Part shown: positions 1 to 10,899 of the stretch, one piece after another
How positions within the stretch are numbered: position 1 is the first letter of the stretch
How the letters are laid out: every line of letters begins with the position of its first letter
NCBI RefSeq assembly: GCF_000003605.2
Contig: NW_003156590.1
Location: 1 to 26,170 of the forward strand
DNA from: Saccoglossus kowalevskii
Lineage: Eukaryota; Hemichordata; Enteropneusta; Harrimaniidae
Reading direction: 5' to 3'
DNA: 26,170 nucleotides
Notes under the pieces: model-generated
Databases searched by the model: none
What the model was told of the DNA's origin: nothing
The model's input: only the letters and a program-made list of their open reading frames with translations
Made by a program: the position numbers and the translations under genes

Positions 1-144
1 TGTCCCGACAATAAATTGTATATGCTCCTATTTTGGTACCATCACTATAGTGAAGTATAACAGTCCCGACAACTAAATTATATGTGCTACTATTTTGTTT
101 CCATCACTATAGTGAAGTATAACAGTCCCTGACAACAAAATTAT
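1..144. repeat. H-rich start of the window
   Basis: Two to three H-class units open the window, which starts inside a tail (TGTCCCGACAAT). The unit near 95-100 has TTGTTTCC in place of TTGGTACC and so has lost the KpnI hexamer. The left edge of the array is not reached. Confidence 0.8.
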
Positions 145-832
145 ATGTGCTACTATTTTGGTACCACCCCTATAGTGAAGTATAACAGGTCCCGACAACA
201 AAATTATATGTGCTACTATTTTGGTACCACCCTTATAGTGAAGTATAACAGGTCCCGACAACTAAATTATATGTGCTACTATTTTGGTACCACCCCTACA
301 GTGAAGTATGGCAGTTCCCGACAACAAAATTATATGTGCTACTATTTTGGTACCATCCTTATAGTGAAGTATGGCAGTTCCCGACAAAAAAATTATATGT
401 GCTACTATTTTGGTACCATCCCTATAGTAAAGTATGGTAGTTCCTGACAACAAAATTATATGTGCTACTATTTTGGTACCACCCCTATAGTGAAGTATAA
501 CAGTCCCCGACAACAAAATGATATGTGCCACTATTTTGGTACCATCCCTATAGTGAAGTATAACAGGTCCCGACAACAAAATTATATGTGCTACTATTTT
601 GGTACCACCCCTATAGTGAAGTATAACAGTTCCCGCCAACAAAATTATATGTGCTACTATTTTGGTACCATCCCTATAGTGAAGTATAGCAGTTCCCGCC
701 AACAAAATTATATGTGCTACTATTTTGGTACCATCACTATAGTGAAGTATAACAGTTCCTGACAACAAAATTATATGTGCTACTATTTTGGTACCACCCC
801 TATAGTGAAGTATAACAGGTCCCGACAACAAA
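145..832. repeat. Mixed territory with a short alpha-like module
   Basis: About eleven mostly 63-bp units of classes C, K, P and H. The segment from about 340 to 600 matches about 16340-16600 at an offset of exactly 16,000 bp. Shared private features are GGTAGTTCCTGAC (436 and 16436), GTAAAG in place of GTGAAG just before it, and AAAATGATATGTGCCAC (515 and 16515). The match ends near 600, where this copy has TTTGGTACC and the other has TTTAGTACC. The stretch is open in more than one frame only because the units are 63 bp; I call no gene. Confidence 0.75.
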
Positions 833-1776
833 ATTATATGTGCTACTATGTTGGTACCATCACTATAGTGAAGTATAACAGTCCCGACAACTAAATTATA
901 TGTGCTCCTATTTTGGTACCATCACTATAGTGAAGTATAACAGTCCATGACAACAAAATTATATGTGCTACTATTTTGGTACCACCCCTATAGTGAAGTA
1001 TAACAGGTCCCGACAACAAAATTATATGTGCTACTATTTTGGTACCATCACTATAGTGAAGTATAACAGTCCCGACAACTAAATTATATGTGCTCCTATT
1101 TTGGTACCATCACTATAGTGAAGTATAACAGTCCCGACAACTAAATTATATGTGCTCCTATTTTGGTACCATCACTATAGTGAAGTATAACAGTCCCGAC
1201 AACTAAATTATATGTGCTACTATTTTGGTACCATCACTATAGTGAAGTCTAACAGTTTCTGACAACAACATTATATGTGCTACTATTTTGGTACCATCAC
1301 TATAGTGAAGTATATCAGGTGCCGACAACAAAATTATATGTACTACTATTTTGGTACCATCACTATAGTGAAGTATAACAGTCCCGACAACTAAATTGTA
1401 TGTGCTCCTATTTTGGTACCATCACTATAGTGAAGTATAACAGTCCCGACACTAAATTATATGTGCTACTATTTTGGTTCCATCACTATAGTGAAGTATA
1501 AAAGTCCCTGACAACAAAATTATATTGTGCTACTATTTTGGGTACCATCCCTATAGTGAAGTATAGCAGTTCCCGCCAACAAAATTATATGTACTACTAT
1601 TTTGGTACCATCCCTATAGTGAATTAAAGCAGTTCCCGCCAACAAAATTATATGTGCTACTATTTTGGTACCATCACTATAGTGAAGTATAACAGTCCCG
1701 ACAACTAAATTATATGTGCTACTATTTTGGTACCATCACTATAGTGAAGTATAACTGTCCCTGACAACAAAATTAT
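833..1776. repeat. H-rich territory
   Basis: About fifteen units, mainly H class, with many 62-bp tails. GTGCTCC units (CC in place of AC) recur at roughly 901, 1091 and 1153, consistent with the 188-bp trimer pattern plus single-monomer insertions of 62 bp. Private changes include GTGAAGTCTAACAG (about 1240; also about 12600 and 13035), a 61-bp unit near 1450 (CCCGACACTAAATT), and an extra base in TTATATTGTGC near 1525. Confidence 0.75.
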
Positions 1777-2469
1777 ATGTGCTACTATTTTGGTACCACC
1801 CCTATAGTGAAGTATAACAGGTCCCGAGAACTAAATTATATGTGCTACTATTTTGGTACCACCCCTACAGTGAAGTATGGCAGTTCCCGACAAAAAAATG
1901 ATATGTGCTACTATTTTGGTACCATCACTATAGTGAAGTATAACTGTCCCGACAACTAAATTATATGTGCTACTATTTTGGTACCATCCCTATAGTGAAG
2001 TATGACAGTTCCTGGCAACTAAATTATATTTGCCACTATTTTGGTACCATCCCTATAGTGAAGTATAGCAGTTCCCGCCAACAAAATTATACGTGCTACT
2101 ATTTTGGTACCACCCCTATAGTGAAGTATAACAGGTCCCGACAACAAAATTATATGTGCTACTATTTTGGTACCATCACTATAGTGAAGTATGGCAGTTA
2201 CCGACAACTAAATTATATGTGCTACTATTTTGGTACCATCACTATAGTGAAGTATGGCAGTTCCCGACAACAAAATTATATGTGCTTCTATTTTGGTACC
2301 ATCCCTATAGTGAAGTATGGCAGTTCCCGACAAAAAAATTATATGTGCTACTATTTTGGTACCATCACTATAGTGAAGTATGGCAGTTCCTGGCAACAAA
2401 ATTATATGTGCTACTATTTTGGTACCATCCCTATAGTGAAGTATGGCAGTTCCTGGCAACAAAATTATA
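1777..2469. repeat. Mixed territory with a short beta module
   Basis: The segment from about 1940 to 2200 carries the beta opening: an H unit with tail AACTGTCCCGAC, a P unit with a TTCCTGGCAAC-type tail followed by ATTTGCCAC, then AGCAGTTCCCGCC and the rare TTATACGTGC (ACG at 2091). The same order appears near 3789, 9122, 10557, 20154 and 21343. After it comes a run of GGCAG-tailed 63-bp units with TTCCTGGCAAC. Being all 63 bp, this run supports an apparent 345-residue open frame (1965-3002) that I do not accept as a gene. Confidence 0.75.
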
Positions 2470-2830
2470 TGTGCTACTATTTTGGTACCATCCATATAGT
2501 GAAGTATGGCAGTTCCTGGCAACAAAATTATATGTGCTACTATTTTGGTACCATCCCTATAGTGAAGTATATCAGTCCCCGACAACAAAATGATATGTGC
2601 CACTATTTTGGTACCATCCCTATAGTGAAGTATAACAGGTCCCGACAGCAAAATTATATGTGCTACTATTTTAGGACCACCCCTATAGTGAAGTATAACA
2701 GTCTCCGACAAGAAAACTATATGTGCTACTATTTTAGTAGCACCCCTATAGTGAAGTATGGGAGTTCCCGACAACTAAATTATATGCGCTACTATTTTGG
2801 TACCATCCCTATAGTGAAGTATGGCAGTTC
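2470..2830. repeat. Alpha module, copy 1
   Basis: Six units, matched at about 6171-6531 with a constant offset of 3,701 bp. Shared private features are TCCATATAG (2491/6192), TATATCAGTCCCC, AAAATGATATGTGCCAC (2587/6288), GACAGCAAAA (2644/6345), TTTAGGACC, GAAAACTATATG (aaaacta 2713/6414), TTTAGTAGC and TATATGCGCTAC (GCGC 2786/6487). A shorter alpha core (TGATATG to GCGC, about 203 bp) also occurs at 11681, 13877 and 16515 with TTTAGTACC. Those three lack the AGGACC and AGTAGC changes, so copies 1 and 2 form a sub-lineage. Confidence 0.85.
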
Positions 2831-2970
2831 CTGGCAACTGAATTATATGAGCTACTATTTAGGTACCATCCCAATAGTGAAGTATAGCAGTTCCCGCCAA
2901 CAAAATGATATGTGCTACTATTTTGGTACCATCCCAATAGTGAAGTATAACAGGTCCCGACAACTAAATT
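2786..2970. repeat. M module, short copy 1
   Basis: The order is GCGCTAC, P unit with TTCCTGGCAACTGAA, GAGCTAC (2849), then two Q-class units (ATCCCAATAG), the second with tail AACAGGTCCCGACAACTA. The same order of rare markers is seen at 7557, 11880 and 14077. Here the GAGC unit reads TTTAGGTACC, which the others do not. Confidence 0.75.
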
Positions 2971-3576
2971 ATATTTGCTACTATTTTGGTACATCACCAT
3001 AGTGAAGTATAACAGGTCCCGACAACAAAATTATATGTGCTACTATTTTGGTACCATCCCAATAGTGAAGTATAGCAGTTCCGAACAACTAAGGTATATG
3101 TGCTACTATTTTGGTACCATCCCTATAGTGAAGTATAACAGTTCCAGACAACTAAATTATAAGTGCTGCTATTTTGGTACCATCCCTATAGTGAAGTATA
3201 ACAGTTCCCGACAACTAAATTATATGTGCTACTATTTTGGTATCATCCCTATTGTGAAGTATAACAGGTACCGACAACAAAATTATATGTGCTACTATTT
3301 TGGTACCATCACTATAGTGAAGTAAAGCAGTTCCCGACAACAAAATTATATGTGCTACTATTTTGGTACCATCCCTATAATGAAGTATGGCAGTTCCCAA
3401 CAACTAAATTATATGTGCCACTATTTTGGTACCATCCCTATAGTGAAGTATGGCAGTTCCCGCCAACAAAATTATATGTGCTACTATTTTGGTACCATCA
3501 CTATAGTGAAGTATAACAGTCCCGACAACTAAATTATATGTGCTACTATTTTGGTACCATCACTATAGTGAAGTAT
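2971..3576. repeat. Mixed territory with epsilon module, copy 1
   Basis: Begins with a unit reading GGTACATCACCATAG (one base short; also near 7950). The later part, about 3240-3420, matches about 14911-15090: GTGAAGTAAAGCAG, then CCTATAATGAAG, then GGCAGTTCCCAACAACTA (TTCCCAAC at 3394 and 15065) followed by GTGCCAC. AAGGTATATG (3091) also recurs at 14761, though the units in between differ in kind and order. Confidence 0.7.
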
Positions 3577-4995
3577 GGCAGTTCCTGACAACTAAATTAT
3601 ATGTGCTACTATTTTGGTACCATCACTATAGTGAAGTATAACTGTCCCGACAACTAAATTATATGTGCTACTATTTTGGTACCATCCCTATAGTGAAGTA
3701 TGGCAGTTCCTGGCAACTAAATTATATTTGCCACTATTTTGGTACCATCCCTATAGTGAAGTATAGCAGTTCCCGCCAACAAAATTATACGTGCTACTAT
3801 TTTGGTACCACCCCTATAGTGAAGTATAACAGGTCCCGACAACAAAATTATATGTGCTACTATTTTGGTAAAATCACTATAGTGAAGTATGGCAGTTCCG
3901 AACAACTAAGTTATATTTGCTACTATTTTGGTAACATCACTATAGTGAAGTATGGCAGTTCCCGACAACTAAATTATATGTGCTACTATTTTGGTACCAT
4001 CACTATAGTGAAGTATAACAGGTCCCTACAACAAAATTATATGTGCTACTATTTTGGTACCATCACTATAGTGAAGTATGGCAGTTCCCGACAACTACAT
4101 TATATGTGCTACTATTTTGGTACCATCCCTATAGTGAAGTATGGCAGTTCCCGACAAAAAAAATATATGTGCTACTATTTTGGTACCATCCCTATAGTGA
4201 AGTATTGCAGTTCCCGCCAACAAAATTATATGTGCTACTATGTTGGTACCATCACTATAGTGAAGTATAACAGTCCCGACAACTAAATTATATGTGCTAC
4301 TATTTTGGTACCACCCCTATAGTGAAGTATAACAGTCCCCGACAACAAAATTATATGTGCTACTATTTTGGTACCACCCCTATAGTGAAGTATAATAGGT
4401 CCCGACAACAAAATTATATGTGCTACTATTTTGGTACCATCCCTATAGTGAAGTATAACAGTACCGACAACAAAATTATATGTGCTACTATTTTGGTACC
4501 ATCCCAATAGTGAAGTATAGCAGTTCCCGCCAACAAAGTTGTATGTGCCACTATGTACCACCCCTATAGTGAAGTATAACAGTCCCTGACAACAAAATTA
4601 TATGTGCTACTATTTTGGTACCATCACTATAGTGAAGTATAACAGTGCCGACAACAAAATTATATGTGCTACTATTTTGGTACCATCACAATAGTGAAGT
4701 ATAGCAGTTCCCGCCAACAAAGTTGTATGTGCCACTATGTACCACCTCTATAGTGAAGTATAACAGTCCCTGACAACAAAATTATATGTGCTACTATTTT
4801 GGTACCATCACTATAGTGAAGTATAACAGTGCCGACAACTAAATTATATGTGCCACTATTTTGGTACCATCCCTATAGTGAAGTATGGCAGTTCCCGACA
4901 ACAAAATTATATGTGCCACTATTTTGGTTCCATCCCTATAGTGAAGTATAACAGGTCCCGACAACAAAATTATATGTGCTACTATTTTGGTACCA
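3577..4995. repeat. Beta module, copy 1
   Basis: About 22 units that match about 8909-10327. The offset is 5,332-5,333 bp at the left. It is 5,270 across 4021-4735 because copy 2 lacks one monomer, then about 5,332 again on the right because copy 2 has gained a 62-bp duplication. Marks in order are AACTGTCCCGAC, ATTTGCCAC, TTATACGTGC (3789), an AAAAAAATATATG junction near 4155, CTATGTTGG near 4240, and two KpnI-less short units (CTATGTACC at 4551 and 4735). The part 3911-4646 also matches 20213-20948 at a constant 16,302 bp. Confidence 0.82.
4527..4770. repeat. 59-bp deletion monomers, first pair
   Basis: At 4551 and 4735 the unit reads CTATGTACC where others read CTATTTTGGTACC, a 4-base deletion that also destroys the KpnI hexamer. 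Each is preceded by AGTTGTATGTGCCAC, found nowhere else in the window. The two are 184 bp apart, a 59+62+63 trimer. The same unit occurs at 8630, 9821, 10005 (also 184 bp from 9821), 20853 and 22734. Confidence 0.88.
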
Positions 4996-5699
4996 TCACT
5001 ATATTGAAGTATGGCAGTTCCAGACAACTAAATTGTATGTGCTACTATTTTGGCACCATCCCTATCGTGAAGTATGGCAGTTCCCGACAACTAAATTATA
5101 TGTGCTTCTATTTTGGTACCATCACTATAATGAAGTATAGCAGTTCCCGCCAACAAAATTTTATGTGCTACTATTTTGGTACCATCCCAATAGTGAAGTA
5201 TACAGTCCCGACACTAAATTATATGTGCTACTATTTTTGTACCATCCCTATAGTGAAGTATGGCTGTTCCGAACAACTAAATTATATTTGCTACCATTTT
5301 GGTACCATCCCTATAGTGAAGTATAGCAGTTCCCGCCAACAAAATTATATGTGCTACTATTTTGGTACCACCCCTATAGTGAAGTATAACAGGTCCCGAC
5401 AACAAAATTATATGTGCTACTATTTTGGTACCATCCCTATCGTGAAGTATGGCAGTTCCTGACAACTAAATTATATGTGCTACTATTTTGGTACCCCCCC
5501 CCCTACGGTGAAGTATGGCAGTTCCCGACAACAAAATTATATGTGCTACTATTTTGGTACCATCCCTATAGTGAAGTATGGCAGTTCCCGACAAAAAAAA
5601 TTATATGTGCTACTATTTTGGCACCATCCCTATAGTGAAGTATAGCAGTTCCCGCCAACAAAATTATATGTGCTACTATTTTGGTACCATCACTATAGT
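4996..5699. repeat. Mixed territory, with a C-tract unit
   Basis: Mostly P and C units with GGCAG or AGCAG tails. Peculiarities are TTGGCACC in place of TTGGTACC near 5052 and 5620, a short unit near 5200 (TATACAGTCCCGACACTAAATT), TTTTTGTACC near 5235 (also near 12205 and 14340), and CTATCGTGAAG near 5066 and 5440. I see nothing but satellite. Confidence 0.75.
5494..5503 (+). repeat. Run of ten C inside one monomer
   Basis: The usual ACCACCCCTA has become ACCCCCCCCCCTA, a net gain of three bases with loss of the interrupting A. This is the longest homopolymer I noticed in the window. It looks like replication slippage after an A-to-C change, or a sequencing or consensus error in a C run. Confidence 0.8.
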
Positions 5700-6170
5700 G
5701 AAGTATAACAGTCCCGACAACTAAATTATATGTGCTACTATTTTGGTACCATCACTATAGTGAAGTATAACAGTCCCTGACAACAAAATTATATGTGCTA
5801 CTATTTTGGTACCACCCCTATAGTGAAGTATAACAGGTCCCGACAACTAAATTATATGTGCTACTATTTTGGTACCACCCCTACAGTGAAGTATGGCAGT
5901 TCCCGACAACAAAATTATATGTGCTACTATTTTGGTACCATCCCTATAGTGAAGTATATCAGTCCCCGACAACAAAATTATATGTGCCACTATTTTGGTA
6001 CCATCCCTATAGTGAAGTATAACAGTCCCGACAACTAAATTATATGTGCAACTATTTTGGTACCATCACTATAGTGAAGTATAACAGTCCCTGACAACAA
6101 AATTATATGTGCTACTATTTTGGTACCATCCCTATAGTGAAGTATGGCAGTTCCCGACAAAAAAATTATA
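5700..6170. repeat. Mixed territory between beta copy 1 and alpha copy 2
   Basis: Order: H units with 62-bp and CCCTGAC tails, C, K, then P units with TATATCAGTCCCC, then again H. The first part (C with AACAGGTCCCGACAACTA followed by a K unit) is like 220-330 and 11330-11420. No foreign sequence is visible. Confidence 0.7.
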
Positions 6171-6531
6171 TGTGCTACTATTTTGGTACCATCCATATAG
6201 TGAAGTATGCCAGTTCCTGGCAACAAAATTATATGTGCTACTATTTTGGTACCATCCCTATAGTGAAGTATATCAGTCCCCGACAACAAAATGATATGTG
6301 CCACTATTTTGGTACCATCCCTATAGTGAAGTATAACAGGTCCCGACAGCAAAATTATATGTGCTACTATTTTAGGACCACCCCTATAGTGAAGTATAAC
6401 AGTCTCCGACAAGAAAACTATATGTGCTACTATTTTAGTAGCACCCGTATAGTGAAGTATGGGAGTTCCCGACAACTAAATTATATGCGCTACTATTTTG
6501 GTACCATCCCTATAGTGAAGTATGGCAGTTC
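6171..6531. repeat. Alpha module, copy 2
   Basis: Second copy of the 2470-2830 block, offset 3,701 bp. Differences I can see are TATGCCAG for TATGGCAG (about 6208) and CACCCGTATAG for CACCCCTATAG (about 6445). Downstream of GCGC (6487) it continues with TTCCGAACAACTAAGTTAT rather than TTCCTGGCAACTGAA, so the match stops near 6531. Confidence 0.85.
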
Positions 6532-7556
6532 CGAACAACTAAGTTATATTTGCTACTATTTTGGTACCATCCCTATAGTGAAGTATGGCAGTTCCCGACA
6601 ACAACATTATATTTGCCACTATTTTGTTACCATCCCTATAGTGAAGTAAAACAGTACCCGCTAACAAAATTATATCTGCTACTATTTTTGTACCATTCCT
6701 ATAATAAAGTATAGCAGTTCCTGCCAACTTAATTATATGTGCTACTATTTTGGTACCATCCCAATAGCGAAGTATAACAGGTCCCGACAACAAAATTATA
6801 TGTGCCACTATTTTGGTACCACCCCTACAGTGAAGTATGGCTGTTCCGAACAACTAAGTTATATTTGCTACCATTTTGGTACCATCCCTATAGTGAAGTA
6901 TGGCAGTTCCTGGCAACTGAATTATATGTGCTACTATTTTGGTACCATCACCATAGTGAAGTATAATAGGTCCCGACAACAAAATTATATGTGCTACTAT
7001 TTTGGTACCACCCCTATAGTGAAGCATAACAGTCCCCGACAGCAAAATTATATGTGATACTATTTTGGTACCACCCCTATAGTGAAGTATAATAGGTCCC
7101 GACAACAAAATTATATGTGCTACTATTTTGGTACCATCCCTATAGTGAAGTATAGCATTTCCCGCCAACAAAATTATATGTGCTACTATTTTGGTACCAT
7201 CCATATAGTGAAGTAAAGCAGTTCCCGCCAACAAAATTATATGTGCTACTATTTTGGTACCATCACTAAAGTGAAGTATAACAGTCCTGACAACTAAATT
7301 ATATGTGCTACTATTTTGGTACCATCACTATAGTGAAGTATAACAGTCCCTGACAACAAAATTATATGTGCTACTATTTTGGTACCACCCCTATAGTGAA
7401 GTATAACAGGTCCCGACAACTAAATTATATGTGCTACTATTTTGGTACCATCCCTATAGTGAAGTATGGCAGTTCCCGACAAAAAAATTATATGTGCTAC
7501 TATTTTGGTACCAACCCTATAGTAAAGTATGGCAGTTCCTGGCAACAAAATTATAT
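6532..7556. repeat. Mixed territory with diverged units
   Basis: Among the more diverged stretches. Near 6630 a unit has TTGTTACC, near 6690 TTTTTGTACC followed by ATTCCTATAATAAAG, near 6770 CCCAATAGCGAAG, and near 7020 GAAGCATAACAG. GGCTGTTCCGAACAAC with ATTTGCTACCATTTTGG (6840-6880) also appears near 12235 and 14370, tying it to the M module. The raised load of private changes suggests slower homogenization here. Confidence 0.65.
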
Positions 7557-7961
7557 GCGCTACTATTTTGGTACCATCCCTATAGTGAAGTATGGCAGTT
7601 CCGAACAACTAAGTTATATTTGCTACTATTTTGGTACCATCCCTATAGTGAAGTATGGCAGTTCCTGGCAACTGAATTATATGTCCTACTATTTTGGTAC
7701 CATCCCTATAGTGAAGTATAACAGGTCCCGACAACAAAATTATATGAGCTACTATTTTGGTACCATCCCAATAGTGAAGTATAGCAGTTCCCGCCAACAA
7801 AATTATATGTGCTACTATTTTGGTACCATCCCAATAGTGAAGTATAACAGGTCCCGACAACTAAATTATATGTGCTACTATTTTGGTACCATCCCTATAG
7901 TGAAGTATGGCAGTTCCGAACAACTAAGTTATATTTGCTACTATTGTGGTACATCACCATA
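7557..7961. repeat. M module, short copy 2
   Basis: From GCGC (7557) to GAGC (7746) and on to two Q units, this follows 11880-12190 at an offset of 4,323 bp. The order is P with TTCCGAACAACTAAG, P with TTCCTGGCAACTGAA, P with AACAGGTCCCGACAAC, GAGC, Q with AGCAGTTCCCGCC, Q with AACAGGTCCCGACAACTA. It ends in a unit reading TTGTGGTACATCACC, comparable with 2990. Confidence 0.78.
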
Positions 7962-8475
7962 GTGAAGTATAACAGGTCCCGACAACAAAATTATATGTGC
8001 TACTATTTTGGTACCATCACTATAGTGAAGTATAACAGTCCCGACAACTAAATTATATGTGCTCCTATTTTGGTACCATCACTATAATGAAGTATAAGAT
8101 TCCAGACAACTAAATTATATATGTGCTCCTATTTTGGTACCATCACTATAGTGAAGTATAACAGTCCCGACAACTAAATTATATGTGCTACTATTTTGGT
8201 ACCATCACTATAGTGAAGTATAACAGTCCCTGACAACAACATTATATGTGCTACTATTTTGGTACCACCCCTATAGTGAAGTATAACAGGTCCTGACAAC
8301 AAAATTATATGTTCTACTATTTTGGTACCATCACTATAGTGAAGTATAACAGTCCCGACAACTAAATTATATGTGCTCCTATTTTGGTACCATCACTATA
8401 GTGAAGTATAACAGTCCATGACAACAAAATTATATGTGCTACTATTTTGGTACCACCCCTATAGTGAAGTATAAC
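7962..8475. repeat. Delta module, copy 1
   Basis: About eight units that match 25384-25897 at a constant offset of 17,422 bp. Shared private marks are ACTATAATGAAGTATAAG with ATTCCAGACAAC (8098/25520), TATATATGTGCTCC (a 64-bp unit), ACAACATTATATG, AGGTCCTGACAAC and ATATGTTCTAC (GTTC 8311/25733). Two related copies, at about 15600-16090 and 23280-23610, read AACATTCCAGAC in place of AAGATTCCAGAC and lack GTTCTAC. Confidence 0.85.
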
Positions 8476-8908
8476 AGTCCCTGACAACAAAATTATATGT
8501 GCTACTATTTTGGTACCATCACTATAGTGAAGTATAACAGTGCCGACAACAAAATTATATGTGCTACTATTTTGGTACCATCCCAATAGTGAAGTATAGC
8601 AGTTCCCGCCAACAAAGTTGTATGTGCCACTATGTACCACCCTATAGTGAAGTATAACAGTCCCTGACAAACAAAATTATATGTGCTACTATTTTGGTAC
8701 ATCACTATAGTGAAGTATAACAGGTCCCGACAACTAAAATTATTTGTGCCACTATTTTGGTACCATCCCTATAGTGAAGTATGGCAGTTCCCGACAACAA
8801 AATTATATGTGCCACTATTTTGGTACCATCCCTATAGTGAAGTATAAGAGGTCCCGACAACAAAATTATATGTGCTACTATTTTGGTACCATCACTATAG
8901 TGAAGTAT
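8476..8908. repeat. Beta-like territory before beta copy 2
   Basis: Contains one 59-bp deletion unit (CTATGTACC at 8630) followed by a unit one base short (ACCACCCTATAG), a tail with an extra A (CCCTGACAAACAAAATT) and a unit with GGTACATCAC. Then TTATTTGTGCCAC and TATAAGAGGTCCCGAC, which recur near 21067. Several single-base indels cluster here, so reading frames are broken repeatedly. Confidence 0.72.
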
Positions 8909-10327
8909 GGCAGTTCCTGACAACTAAATTATATGTTCTACTATTTTGGTACCATCACTATAGTGAAGTATAACTGTCCCGACAACTTAAATTATATGTG
9001 CTACTATTTTGGTACCATCCCTATAGTGAAGTATGGCAGTTCCTGGCAACTAAATTATATTTGCCACTATTTTGGTACCATCCCTATAGTGAAGTATAGC
9101 AGTTCCCGCCAACAAAATTATACGTGCTACTATTTTGGTACCACCCCTATCGTGAAGTATAACAGGTCCCGACAACAAAATTACATGTGCTACTATTTTG
9201 GTACCATCACTATAGTGAAGTATGGCAGTTCCCGACAACTAATTTATATGTGCTACTATTTTGGTACCATCACTATAGTGAAGTATAACAGGTCCCGACA
9301 ACAAAATTATATGTGCTACTATTTTGGTACCATCACTATAGTGAAGTATGGCAGTTCCCGACAACTAAATTATATGTGCTACTATTTTGGTACCAATTCT
9401 ATAGTGAAGTATGGCAGTTCCCGACAAAAAAAATATATGTGCTACTATTTTGGTACCATCCCTATAGTGAAGTATAGCAGTTCCCGCCAACAAAATTATA
9501 TGTGCTACTATGTTGGTACCATCACTATAGTGAAGTATAACAGTCCCGACAACTAAATTATATGTGCTACTATTTTGGTACCACCCCTATAGTGAAGTAT
9601 AACAGTCCCCGACAACAAAATTATATGTGCTTCTATTTTGGTACCAACCCTATAGTGAAGTATAATAGGTCCCGACAACAAAATTATATGTGCTACTATT
9701 TTGGTACCATCCCTATAGTGAAGTATAACAGTGCCGACAACAAAATTATATGTGCTACTATTTTGGTACCATCTCAATAGTGAAGTATAGCAGTTCCCGC
9801 CAACAAAGTTGTATGTGCCACTATGTACCACCCCTATAGTGAAGTATAACAGTCCCTGACAACAAAATTATATGTGCTACTATTTTGGTACCATCACTAT
9901 AGTGAAGTATAACAGTGCCGACAACAAAATTATATGTGCTACTATTTTGGTACCATCCCAATAGTGAAGTATAGCAGTTCCCGCCAACAAAGTTGTATGT
10001 GCCACTATGTACCACCCCTATAGTGAAGTATAACAGTCCCTGACAACACAATTATATGTGCTACTATTTTGGTACCATCACTATAGTGAAGAATAACAGT
10101 GCCGACAACTAAATTATTTGTGCCACTATTTTGGTACCATCACTATAGTGAAGAATAACAGTGCCGACAACTAAATTATTTGTGCCACTATTTTGGTACC
10201 ATCCCTATAGTGAAGTATGGCAGTTCCCGACAACAAAATTATATGTGCCACTATTTTGGTACCATCCCTATAGTGAAGTATAACAGGTCCCGACAACAAA
10301 ATTATATGTGCTACTATTTTGGTACCA
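8909..10327. repeat. Beta module, copy 2
   Basis: Copy of 3577-4995. Private differences are an extra T in CAACTTAAATT (about 8985), one missing monomer between 9122 and 9471, ACCAATTCTATAG (about 9393), and the 62-bp duplication at 10081-10204. The two 59-bp units lie at 9821 and 10005, 184 bp apart as in copy 1, so the pair was already present before this block was copied. Confidence 0.82.
10081..10204 (+). repeat. Perfect tandem duplication of one 62-bp monomer
   Basis: The unit with the rare GAAGAATAACAGTGCC tail and TTATTTGTGCCAC is present twice in a row with no difference that I can see (10081-10142 and from 10143 to about 10203). Beta copy 1 has this position once (about 4815-4850), so the duplication is younger than the block duplication. 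It fits single-monomer slippage or unequal exchange. Confidence 0.85.
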
Positions 10328-10899
10328 TCACTATAGTGAAGTATGGCAGTTCCTGACAACTAAATTATATGGGCTACTATTTTGGTACCATCACTATAGT
10401 GAAGTATAACTGTCCCGACAACTAAATTATATGTGCTACTATTTTGGTACCATCCCTATAGTGATGTATGGCAGTTCCTGGCAACTAAATTATATTTGCC
10501 ACTATTTTGGTACCATCCCTATAGTGAAGTATAGCAGTTCCCGCCAACAAAATTATACGTGCTACTATTTTGGTACCACCCCTATAGTGAAGTATAACAG
10601 GTCCCGACAACAAAATTATATGTGCTACTATTTTGGTACCATCACTATAGTGAAGTATGGCAGTTCCGAACAACTAAGTTATATTTGCTACTATTTTGGT
10701 AACATCACTATAGTGAAGTATGGCAGTTCCCGACAACTAAATTATTTGTGCTACTATTTTAGTACCATCACTATAGTGAAGTATAACAGGTCCCGACAAC
10801 AAAATTATATGTGCTACTATTTTGGTACCATCACTATAGTGAAGTATGGACAGTTCCCGACAACAAAATTATATGTGCTACTATTTTGGTACCATCACT
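10328..10899. repeat. Beta module, copy 3 (partial)
   Basis: Follows directly on copy 2 and repeats the beta opening: TTCCTGACAACTAAATT, AACTGTCCCGAC, ATTTGCCAC, TTATACGTGC (10557), then TTCCGAACAACTAAG and TTGGTAACATC (10699), as at 3931 and 20233. Private changes are GTGATGTATGG (about 10462), TTATTTGTGC with TTTAGTACC (about 10745) and an extra A in TATGGACAG (about 10849). It stops before the 59-bp units. Confidence 0.78.

Noticed and set aside
2823-2850. Small hairpin CAGTT-CCTGGC-AACTG as a terminator
   Set aside because: The five-pair stem is formed only in a subset of units with the TTCCTGGCAACTG tail, has no T run after it and follows no gene.
1965-3002. 345-residue open reading frame, and the many other 60-225-residue frames, as real repeat proteins
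   Set aside because: They exist in several overlapping frames on both strands wherever 63-bp units follow each other. They begin and end where 62-bp units or point changes shift or stop the frame. The variation among units is mostly residue-changing, and there is no start context, signal peptide or flanking unique coding sequence.
8081-8130. TATATATG in the delta module as a TATA-box promoter
   Set aside because: It arises from a two-base gain in the ordinary TTATATG part of the monomer and has no associated gene; it is better read as a module marker.
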